Part shown: piece after piece, positions 34,192 through 40,947 of the stretch
Position numbering within the stretch: position 1 is the stretch's first letter
Layout of the letters: each line of letters opens with the position of its first letter
Assembly (NCBI RefSeq): GCF_008727715.1
Contig: NZ_CP044218.1
Coordinates: 4,233,501-4,297,500, forward strand
Length of the DNA stretch: 64,000 nt
Origin: Mesorhizobium terrae
Lineage (GTDB): Bacteria; Pseudomonadota; Alphaproteobacteria; Rhizobiales; Rhizobiaceae
Reading direction: 5' to 3'
Notes under the pieces: model-generated
What the model was told of the DNA's origin: nothing
Database searches by the model: none
The model's input: the letters and a program-made list of their open reading frames with translations, nothing else
Position numbers and translations under genes: made by a program

Positions 34192-35153
34192 ATCGTGGCC
34201 CGACTCCGGGCGAGATCCAGTAGGCCGCGAAGCGCTTTGCTGGAATTGTGCGGCGACCAAATGGCGCTGAACCTTAGCGGCTCCGGTTCGTCGCGCAGCG
34301 GCAAGAAAGTGACGCCAGGAAAGGCGGCTTGCGCTGTTGCTTCGCTGCAAAGGGTTATTCCGTAATCGCCCGCCACCATCGAGAGGAGCAAGCAGCGGTC
34401 GACGTTGCAGCGTTGCACGCGCGGTTGCAGGCCACGTTCTTCAAAGCGGCGCAAGACATGATCATGCACCTGTGGTCCGGTTCCGTTGTAGCGCACCAGA
34501 AATAAATCATCCTTCAGGTCGCACCAATGCAGCGCGTCGCCGCTGGCGCGGAGATCGCGTGTCGACACCGCGATGAACAGGGGTTCCGTCCAAAGCGCCC
34601 GGCAGTGGCAATCCGGGACGTCGGTGATCGCAGCGACGAATGCAACGTCCAGGCTGCCTTCGCGCACCCGCAGGATCGCGTCCTTGGCACGTCCGTCGAA
34701 TAGCTCCAGTTCAACGCCCGGCCACTGCTGACGGTAACAATGGAGAAGATCGGCCAGGAATCCGGCGGCGATCGTCGTCGGCACGGCGAGCCGCACGCGG
34801 CCGAGTTCGCCGGTGCCAATCATCCCGGCTGTCTTCACCGCATAGGCAAGCTGGTCTATTCCATCGGCGACCTGCGCCAGAAAGAAGCGTCCAGCTTCGG
34901 TCGGCTGGACGCCACGATGCCGTCGCTCGAACAGACGGACGCCGAGCGTCTCTTCCAATGCACGGATGCGCTCGCTCACCGACGACTGGCTGACGCCGAG
35001 CGCGGTGGCCGCATGCCGGAAGTTCAAATGCTCGCCGACGGCGACAGCCTGGATCAACGAGGCGAGCGGGATGCGTGTGCCCAGAAGGCGGCACTGCCGG
35101 CAGTGCAGGGCGTCGGCTTCCTCCGACCACTTGCAGGGGCGACGCCTCACCAT
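34188..35153 (-). CDS. LysR-family transcriptional regulator
   Basis: The protein has 321 residues. The HTH is unusually far from the start (LASLIQAVAVGEHLNFRHAATALGVSQSSVSERIRALEETLGVRLFERRHRGVQPTEAG, about 30-88). It is preceded by a Cys-rich stretch CKWSEEADALHCRQCRLLGTRIP that looks like a piece of a longer N-terminal extension. In the -1/+1 frame just upstream (35160-35320) the sequence continues in a protein-like way (LARGANDADAIVTALPHWEHDGEASP). The original start may therefore have been cut off by a frameshift. The effector domain (about 115-315) is complete. It is convergent with the trb operon and downstream of it, so it is probably an accessory regulator. Confidence 0.85.
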   Translation of the reverse strand: MVRRRPCKWSEEADALHCRQCRLLGTRIPLASLIQAVAVGEHLNFRHAATALGVSQSSVSERIRALEETLGVRLFERRHRGVQPTEAGRFFLAQVADGIDQLAYAVKTAGMIGTGELGRVRLAVPTTIAAGFLADLLHCYRQQWPGVELELFDGRAKDAILRVREGSLDVAFVAAITDVPDCHCRALWTEPLFIAVSTRDLRASGDALHWCDLKDDLFLVRYNGTGPQVHDHVLRRFEERGLQPRVQRCNVDRCLLLSMVAGDYGITLCSEATAQAAFPGVTFLPLRDEPEPLRFSAIWSPHNSSKALRGLLDLARSRATI

Positions 35154-35828
35154 CGTGCTCCCAATGCGGCAGTGCGGTCACAATGGCGTCGGCATCGTTG
35201 GCGCCGCGGGCAAGGTTCGGTCCGTCCCAGCGCCCGTCGAGCAGGCAGGGCAGCACCAGCCGTCGCGTCGCCAGCGGCGGACATCCGACGATGCCGGCGG
35301 CCGTGGACGGCCTGCGCTGCGTCATCAGCACCTCTTGTCGGACTCACACCGGCGGCTACGGTCACCGAGCAACGGATAAAATCGATGGCGTGATCTCCGT
35401 CAGAACCGGTAGCGCAGGCTGGCGCCGAGCTAACGAGCAAGGCAAGCGCGCGGTGCAGGGACGGTTCGATGAGACGGTCCTGCAGTCTGGAACGATCGGT
35501 TGCGATCATGGAAGACCGATATTGTCTTCACTGTTCTCAGTCCGCTCTTTAGCGATCGGCCGCTCCAGTCTTTGTTCAGCCCCGTCTTCACCAGCATGCA
35601 CGCTCCAAAGAATCAAATCCGCGAAAATCACAAACGAAAATCGCGAGTTTAGGACTGCATGTCTCTCCTCGAAAACGAGGAGAGATGACAAAAATCTTGC
35701 ACGTTAATTGCAGTTTGGCGCGACAATGGCCTTGAAACTCAACGCAGCATTCTTCAGAAACTCGATGAGTTCCGTGTCTGGCGTAGAAATGGGTTGTTCT
35801 TTGGATTCTTGCTTCGCGCGATATTGCC
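35154..35828. other. 675-bp region with repeat copy C, no supported gene
   Basis: The left part continues the LysR N-terminus in another frame (see the LysR entry). The middle (35500-35630) is lower in GC and holds no frame with protein features. The hairpin repeat copy C is at 35635-35697. The last 130 bases before 35829 probably carry the promoter of the small gene and recombinase operon. Confidence 0.5.
35635..35697 (-). repeat. Hairpin repeat copy C (inverted)
   Basis: On the minus strand it reads GATTTTTGTCAT, TCTCTCCTCG-TTTT-CGAGGAGAGA (a perfect 10-bp stem at 35662-35685), ACATGCAG, then TCGCGATTTTCG. It matches copies A and B along the whole 60 bases but lies inverted to them at the other end of the element, 130 bases upstream of the operon leading to the serine recombinase. 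It has the longest stem of the three. Confidence 0.78.
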
Positions 35829-36143
35829 ATGATGAACCGATCGCGCGTCCGTCGTCATAAAGGCCGTCCCCAGCATCCCGTTCCCGGCACGCTGCCTGAC
35901 GATCTCTATGACTATTACAGTGATGCGCCGGCGGCGCATCGCGACTCGCCGACCAGAAACACGACCAGAACCTGGCGCGTCGACGACGACTGGCCCGAGC
36001 GTGTGCCGGTCACAGAGGTCGAGGTTGACATCTTCGAGCGCTACTTCGGCGATGTGCTCGACCGACTGTTCGGCCCCATCGAGAACACGTCCCCGAACGC
36101 GGACTTGCCACCATTAACATCTGATGTTAACGATAGGTCGTGA
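35829..36143 (+). CDS. Small hypothetical protein next to recombinase module
   Basis: The 104 residues match no known family. The N-terminus is basic (NRSRVRRHKGRPQHPVPG) and the rest is acidic and hydrophilic (DDLYDYYSDAP, VDIFERYFGDVLDRLFGPIEN). A possible helix lies at 66-82. There is no membrane segment. Composition and codon use fit a real gene. It lies 88 bases before the regulator at 36231 and probably belongs to the same mobile module. The palindrome at 36114 overlaps its end. Confidence 0.6.
   Translation: MMNRSRVRRHKGRPQHPVPGTLPDDLYDYYSDAPAAHRDSPTRNTTRTWRVDDDWPERVPVTEVEVDIFERYFGDVLDRLFGPIENTSPNADLPPLTSDVNDRS
36114..36130. promoter_or_regulatory. Palindrome TTAACATC-T-GATGTTAA, probable operator
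   Basis: This is a perfect 8-bp inverted repeat with one central base, about 100 bases upstream of the HVO_A0114-like regulator and the recombinase. The 12-mer ATCTGATGTTAA recurs at 39503-39514, between the tyrosine integrase and dusA. Confidence 0.5.
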
Positions 36144-36230
36144 GCGAGGATCACGACCCGACCCTCGACACGCTCTTCGAGCCGCCTTCGGGCAGGCGGT
36201 GGATGTGGTGTTGAAGGAGCGAGACATTTT

Positions 36231-36620
36231 ATGAAGACGCTGCAGGTCGGAATCGCCGACTATGAAGAAATAAAGGCTCGCACCATGCGGATCGCACGCG
36301 GCGACGAAAAGCCCGCGCCGGACGATCCGAAGGTGTGGTTCACCTCCACCGAATCCTTCGCGCAAATTCTCTCCAGCGGAAACCGCGAGTTGCTGCGCGT
36401 TATCGACGAACAATCGCCCGGATCGCTGGAGGATCTGTCAAGAATTACTGGGCGAGCCAAGTCCAGTCTGTCTCGAACACTCAAAACGATGGCGAACTAT
36501 GGCCTTGTCCGAATGGACCCCGGCGAAGGTCAGAAAGTTGTGCCCACGGTGCTGTATGACCGCGTGACCCTGGAGTTGCCGTTGATCGAGCGCCGCAAAA
36601 TGAAGGGAGGCAGGCGATGA
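36231..36620 (+). CDS. HTH regulator, HVO_A0114-like
   Basis: This 129-residue protein has a winged-helix core SGNRELLRVIDEQSPGSLEDLSRITGRAKSSLSRTLKTMANYGLVRM (about 46-95) after an N-terminal arm with WFTSTESFAQIL. This is the layout of the HVO_A0114-type putative DNA-binding proteins, often antitoxin-like partners. Here its TGA overlaps the ATG of the serine recombinase, so it is most likely that gene's regulator or directionality factor. Confidence 0.82.
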   Translation: MKTLQVGIADYEEIKARTMRIARGDEKPAPDDPKVWFTSTESFAQILSSGNRELLRVIDEQSPGSLEDLSRITGRAKSSLSRTLKTMANYGLVRMDPGEGQKVVPTVLYDRVTLELPLIERRKMKGGRR

Positions 36621-38275
36621 ATATGCACAGTCCCGATGTCGCCCAGCGCGCCGCCCTCTACCTGCGCGTCTCCACCACGCGGCAGGCCGAACACGACGTA
36701 TCGATCCCCGATCAGCGCAAACAGGGCGAAGCCTATTGCGCATCGCGCGGCTATCGGCTCATCGAAACCTTCGTGGAAGCCGGCGCCTCCGCCACCAACG
36801 ACCGCCGCCCCGAATTCCAGCGTATGATCGAAGCGGGCACATCGAAGCCCGCACCCTTCGATGTCGTCGTGGTGCATTCCTTCAGCCGTTTCTTCCGCGA
36901 CCACTTCGAGCTTGAGTTCTACGTCCGCAAGCTGGCGAAGAATGGCGTCAAGCTCGTCTCCATCACGCAGGAGATGGGCGACGATCCCATGCACGTCATG
37001 ATGCGCCAGATCATGGCGCTGTTCGACGAGTATCAGTCCAAGGAGAACGCCAAGCACGTCCTGCGCGCCATGAACGAGAATGCGCGGCAAGGCTTCTGGA
37101 ATGGCGCGCTGCCGCCGATCGGCTATCGCATCATCGCAGCCGAGCAGCGCGGATCGAAGACCAAGAAGAAACTGGAGATCGACCCGCTGCACGCCGATAC
37201 AGTGCGGCTGATCTATCGGCTGTTCCTCGAAGGCGATGGCAATTCCGGTCCGTTGGGCGTCAAAGCCATCACCTGCCATCTCAACGAGCGGCGCATCTTC
37301 ACCCGCGACGGTGGACGCTGGGGCCTCGCACAAATCCACTCGATCCTGACCCGCACGACCTATATCGGTGAGCACCGATTCAACACCCGCTCGCATAAGA
37401 ACCGCGAGAAAAAGCCCGAGAGCGAGGTCGCAGTCATGGCGGTGCCGCCGCTGATCGACCGCGAGACCTTCGATGCGGTTCAGGCGAAGCTGAAATCCCG
37501 CAACCCCATGCTGGTGCCGGCTCGCGTCACGAGCGGTCCCACCCTCCTTACCGGTATCTGCTTCTGCGCCAAATGCGAGGGCGCAATGACGCTGCGCACC
37601 GGCAAGGGCAGCGCGGGCGGCATGTATCGCTACTACACCTGCTCAACCAAGGCGCGTCAGGGCAAGACTGGCTGCGAGGGACGATCGATCCCGATGGACA
37701 AACTTGACGATCTGATCGCGAGCCACCTGGAAGAACGGCTGCTCCAGCCGGAACGTCTGGAAACTATCCTCTTCAGCCTCCTCGACCGCCGACAGGAACG
37801 CGCCGAGCGCCGCCGTGAACACCTCGCTGAACTCAACCGGCGAATCACCGAGACCGACCAGCGGCTCAACCGGCTCTATGACGCCATCGAATCCGGCGTA
37901 GCCGCTCTGGACGATTCAGCGCTGAAAGAGCGCATCGCCGGCCTCAAGGCGCTTCGGGATCAGGCCACGGCCGACGCCGAACGCATTCAGGCAACGCTCG
38001 ACAGCGCAGGCAATCAGGCGATCACCCCGGACATGATCGAGACCTTCTCCAGCGCCGCCCGCGCCGGGCTGCGCCTCGAAGGCGGCGGTTATCGGCGGGA
38101 TCATCTGCGCGCCTTCGCGCAGCGCGTTGAGGTCGCAGACACCGAGGTTCGCATCACGGGATCGAAGTCGGAGCTGCTGAGAACCCTCGTTGCCGCTTCG
38201 AGCGTAAAATCGGCGGCTTTTGGCGTTCGCAGTTCTGTACTGAAATGGCGCGCCCGAAGAGATTCGAACTCCTGA
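36617..38275 (+). CDS. Large serine recombinase
   Basis: The protein has 552 residues. The catalytic resolvase domain (residues about 10-155) has AALYLRVSTTRQAEHDVSI with the active Ser in RVS, and VVHSFSRFFRD. The recombinase domain follows (FWNGALPPIGYR, GVKAITCHLNERRIFTRDGGRWGLAQIHSILTRTTYIGEHRFNTR). A zinc ribbon comes next (CFCAKCEGAM ... YYTCSTKARQGKTGCEG, about 315-355), then a long coiled coil (LLDRRQERAERRREHLAELNRRITETDQRLNRLYDAI). It belongs to the phiC31/TndX group. The last ten residues (WRARRDSNS) are read from a tRNA-Arg fragment in antisense, so the natural C-terminus may have been lost or extended at an old junction. Confidence 0.93.
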   Translation: MNMHSPDVAQRAALYLRVSTTRQAEHDVSIPDQRKQGEAYCASRGYRLIETFVEAGASATNDRRPEFQRMIEAGTSKPAPFDVVVVHSFSRFFRDHFELEFYVRKLAKNGVKLVSITQEMGDDPMHVMMRQIMALFDEYQSKENAKHVLRAMNENARQGFWNGALPPIGYRIIAAEQRGSKTKKKLEIDPLHADTVRLIYRLFLEGDGNSGPLGVKAITCHLNERRIFTRDGGRWGLAQIHSILTRTTYIGEHRFNTRSHKNREKKPESEVAVMAVPPLIDRETFDAVQAKLKSRNPMLVPARVTSGPTLLTGICFCAKCEGAMTLRTGKGSAGGMYRYYTCSTKARQGKTGCEGRSIPMDKLDDLIASHLEERLLQPERLETILFSLLDRRQERAERRREHLAELNRRITETDQRLNRLYDAIESGVAALDDSALKERIAGLKALRDQATADAERIQATLDSAGNQAITPDMIETFSSAARAGLRLEGGGYRRDHLRAFAQRVEVADTEVRITGSKSELLRTLVAASSVKSAAFGVRSSVLKWRARRDSNS

Positions 38276-38295
38276 CCCCCAGATTCGTAGTCTGG
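38246..38295 (-). other. 3' fragment of tRNA-Arg(ACG), attachment-site remnant
   Basis: On the minus strand these 50 bases form an exact tRNA 3' part: anticodon arm CCAGA-CTACGAA-TCTGG (anticodon ACG), a 5-base variable loop, a T-arm with TTCGAAT, and the 3' acceptor strand CGGGCGC-G-CCA. The D-arm and 5' acceptor strand are missing. It overlaps the recombinase stop codon and ends 49 bases before the integrase stop. Displaced tRNA 3' ends mark attachment sites of integrative elements. Confidence 0.88.
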
Positions 38296-38344
38296 TTTGA
38301 AGTTTTGGCCCATACTGCAGTCGAACACGGAGGCGACCATCGCG

Positions 38345-39406
38345 TTACGCAGCACGGTTCGCCAGCACTGCGTGAAGTGCCTCGGGCTTAAGGTGCGTGT
38401 ACCGTTTCAGCATTTTCCAGTCCTTGTGTCCGGTTACCAGAGCTACCTGTTCAATTGTGAATCCGGCCTCGAAAAGGCGGCTCGTGCCTTCGTGTCGTAA
38501 ATCATGAAAATGAAGATCGTGGATATCCAGGTCAGCGCATCCTCGACGGAAGGCGGTGCCGACTGACCGATGATTGAACGGGAAAATCCGATCGTCGTCA
38601 TTGCTGCGCCGTGCCCGTTGCTCCTCGACAATGGCCCACGCATCGTATCCGGTTGCCGCGAATAGCGGTATGCGCTGATTGTTGCCTTTCTTGTTGCGTG
38701 GGTCTTTCCGGTCACGGATGAGAAGCATCCGCGTGCGAGTATTCATATCGGACCAGCGCGCCTTGCAGATTTCCTCCTGGCGCATCGCGGTTGCGACGGC
38801 GAAACGTATGATCTGGCTAACCGGTGCCAATTGACGAGGGTTTGCATCGAAGTGAGCAATGAGCCTGTCGAGTTCATCCTGGGTCGGTCGCCTGTCGCGC
38901 TGGTGGCCTTTCCCAACGAGGCCAAGCCTCTTTAGGGCGATACGCGCGAGATCAACCGGTTCGACCTTGACGGGCAGTCCGTGCACCGCAGCGGCATGAG
39001 ACAGGATAAGTTTTACAAAGCCGATGTCGATACCGAGCGTCATTGGCCCGGCGCCTTGGGTGGCCCGGTCGCGACCAAAACGAATGAGTCGTTCGCGATC
39101 GAGAGCCGCGATGTTGCACTTCCCCAGATGTCTTTGGAGCATATCGAGGGTTGCGGCCTTGGAGCGGCGAGGGGACTTGCCTACATCGCACATGTCGTCG
39201 ATATGAAGGTCGATGAGTTCGCCGAAAGTTTTCAGGCGCGCGATACGGGACTTGGTCGGCGTCTCACCGCGATCGACTTGGCGCTCGGCTTCGGTCGCCC
39301 AGCGCCGTGCGTCGTCTCGGCGCAGGAAGGTCTCGCTGACGTAGCGACCTTTGCGACGGACTTGGACACGCCAGGAACCGGACGAGAGCTTTGTGTAGGT
39401 GGCCAT
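38345..39406 (-). CDS. int: Tyrosine integrase
   Basis: This 353-residue phage-type integrase is complete. An arm/core-binding part (SSGSWRVQVRRKGRYVSETFLRRDDARRWATEAERQVDRGE, ... FGELIDLHIDDM) is followed by the catalytic domain: AVATAMRQEEICKARWSDM with the first Arg, HFHDLRHEGTSRLFEAG (HxxR) and TGHKDWKMLKRYTHLKP with the H and the nucleophile Tyr. It reads away from dusA; its start is 115 bases from the dusA start, and its end is 49 bases from the tRNA-Arg fragment. Both are known integration targets in Proteobacteria. dusA is the more likely current site because the sequence character changes at the dusA 5' end. Confidence 0.93.
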   Translation of the reverse strand: MATYTKLSSGSWRVQVRRKGRYVSETFLRRDDARRWATEAERQVDRGETPTKSRIARLKTFGELIDLHIDDMCDVGKSPRRSKAATLDMLQRHLGKCNIAALDRERLIRFGRDRATQGAGPMTLGIDIGFVKLILSHAAAVHGLPVKVEPVDLARIALKRLGLVGKGHQRDRRPTQDELDRLIAHFDANPRQLAPVSQIIRFAVATAMRQEEICKARWSDMNTRTRMLLIRDRKDPRNKKGNNQRIPLFAATGYDAWAIVEEQRARRSNDDDRIFPFNHRSVGTAFRRGCADLDIHDLHFHDLRHEGTSRLFEAGFTIEQVALVTGHKDWKMLKRYTHLKPEALHAVLANRAA

Positions 39407-39521
39407 TTTTTCGTGTGCGCTCCGTGTGCACTGAGAGATCGAAACGTGGCGAAAAGGGTCGTATTCTGGCGTAAATTCGTCTGCACTCAGCAGGTTCTAA
39501 TGATCTGATGTTAAAGAAAAA

Positions 39522-40517
39522 ATGCTGAAAAATCAATATTATAGAGTAGCCGTGGCGCCCATGATGGATTGGACGGACCGGCATTGCCGCTTCTTCCATC
39601 GCCAGCTGACGCGTCATGCGCTGCTCTACACCGAAATGGTGGTGGCGGATGCGGCCATCCATGGCCAGCGTGAGCGGCTGCTGGGCTTCGATGCGGTCGA
39701 GCATCCGGTGGCCTTGCAACTCGGCGGTTCGGACCCGCGAAAGCTCGCCGAGGCGGCACGCATCGGCGAAGGTTTTGGCTATGGCGAGATCAACCTCAAT
39801 GTCGGCTGTCCTTCGGACCGGGTGCAGTCCGGCACGTTCGGTGCCTGCCTGATGCAGACGCCGGCGCTGGTCGCCAACTGCGTGGCGGCGATGAAAGCGG
39901 CGGTGGCGATACCGGTGACGGTGAAATGCCGCATCGGCGTCGACGACCAGGACCCGGAGGTCGCGCTCGACGCGCTGGCCGACGGCGTGTTCGCGGCCGG
40001 CGCCGACGCCTTGTGGGTGCATGCGCGCAAGGCCTGGCTGCAGGGGCTCAGCCCGAAGGAAAACCGCGACATCCCGCCGCTCGACTATGACCGCGTCTAC
40101 CGCCTGAAGGCACGGCTGCCGCAGCGTTTCATCGGCATTAATGGCGGTGTTCCGTCGATCGACGAGGCGGTGCGCCATCTCGGCCATGTCGACGGCGTCA
40201 TGCTCGGCCGCGCCGCCTATCATACGCCCGGCATACTGGCCGGCGCCGACGCCGCGCTCTACGGGACTGTGCCGGAGCCGGTCGATTTCGCGGCGCTGAT
40301 CGAGACGATGGCCGCCTATGCCGCGCGCCACATCGAACAGGGCGGTCGGCTCGGCCATGTCACCCGCCACATGGTCGGTCTGTTCCACGGCCTGCCCGGC
40401 GCGCGCCGCTGGCGGCAGATCCTGTCCACCGATGCGACAAAACCCGGCGCGGGCGGGGAAGTGTTGCGCGCGGCGTTCGCGGCGATCGATTTCGCGGGCG
40501 CCGAGGAAGCTGCCTGA
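39522..40517 (+). CDS. dusA: tRNA-dihydrouridine synthase A
   Basis: The protein has 331 residues. This FMN enzyme reduces uridines in the D-loop of tRNA. The family blocks are VAPMMDWTDRHCRFFHRQLTRHALLYTEMV, LGGSDPRKLAEAA, EINLNVGCPSDRVQSGTFGACLM with the catalytic Cys, VTVKCRIGVDDQ and VMLGRAAYHTP. The first eight residues (LKNQYYRV) are encoded by AT-rich DNA unlike the rest and differ from the usual N-terminus. This suggests that the element supplied a new start when it inserted into the 5' end of the gene. The core begins right at the expected position, so the enzyme should be active. Confidence 0.95.
   Translation: MLKNQYYRVAVAPMMDWTDRHCRFFHRQLTRHALLYTEMVVADAAIHGQRERLLGFDAVEHPVALQLGGSDPRKLAEAARIGEGFGYGEINLNVGCPSDRVQSGTFGACLMQTPALVANCVAAMKAAVAIPVTVKCRIGVDDQDPEVALDALADGVFAAGADALWVHARKAWLQGLSPKENRDIPPLDYDRVYRLKARLPQRFIGINGGVPSIDEAVRHLGHVDGVMLGRAAYHTPGILAGADAALYGTVPEPVDFAALIETMAAYAARHIEQGGRLGHVTRHMVGLFHGLPGARRWRQILSTDATKPGAGGEVLRAAFAAIDFAGAEEAA
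39530..39575 (+). other. Probable attachment junction in the 5' end of dusA
   Basis: Base composition changes sharply between the AT-rich start (AAAAATCAATATTATAGAG) and GTGGCGCCCATGATGGATTG at 39550-39569. The latter encodes the strongly conserved AVAPMMDW of DusA and is a plausible recombination core. A second copy should exist at the left end of the element, outside the window. Confidence 0.55.
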
Positions 40518-40947
40518 CGCCGACAGCGCGTGTCGAGTAGGCTAGGCCGTGAATTTATAAACGCGAGATGACCGGTGTCGGGTGGAAAGCGGTCAGGCTG
40601 TTTACATGCTATTGGCTGAACTAACAGACGCATCCTTACAGCGTTCCCGCGCCGACTTCGTCACCGATGTCGTCATTCAATGAGTTGTAAGCGAAGATCC
40701 CGATTTTTCCATGCCACGGACTAGCCCATCTCATAGCCAACACAGCATTGAGATGAGTGTTAAAACGACGGAATTCGTCCGGAAACTCCGCCTATGCGAC
40801 ACTCCACTGTGACATGGTTCTTCGAACGTCGATCAAGAAATTCGGATTTATTTCACAAATTCAATTGGATAGGTCCGTTTTCGAAAAACAGAAGACGGGG
40901 CCATGTATTTAATTTATTAATAGCGCTGTGTGACAAGGAGGAGCTTC
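40518..40947. other. 430-bp lower-GC region after dusA, no supported gene
   Basis: GC drops markedly after the dusA stop. No frame shows protein features. The stretch near 40860-40925 (AATTCAATTG, ATTTAATTTATTAATAG) is AT-rich and probably carries the promoter of the nuclease-like gene. The break in composition suggests insertion of foreign DNA at this point. Confidence 0.5.

Larger units (their letters stand above)
1..39545. mobile_element. Integrative and conjugative element, left end outside the window
   Basis: The stretch carries a complete set of conjugation functions: a VirD2-like relaxase, a VirD4/TraG coupling protein, a Trb-type mating pore, a TraF peptidase and a lytic transglycosylase. 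It also has maintenance functions (RepA with iterons, ParA, an RHH protein, a toxin-antitoxin pair) and two recombinases. The tyrosine integrase lies directly upstream of dusA, whose first codons are AT-rich and unlike the rest of the gene, so the right junction is placed near 39545. The left end is not in the window. No bacteriophage structural genes are seen. The gene order parA-RHH-DUF2840-traF-DUF736-slt-relaxase-traG-trb is the standard backbone of Rhizobiales and sphingomonad ICEs. The exact limits are inferred. Confidence 0.85.

Noticed and set aside
35075..35707. 210-codon plus-strand frame over the lysR start region
   Set aside because: It is rich in Arg/Ser/Pro with no motif and antisense to the LysR N-terminus.
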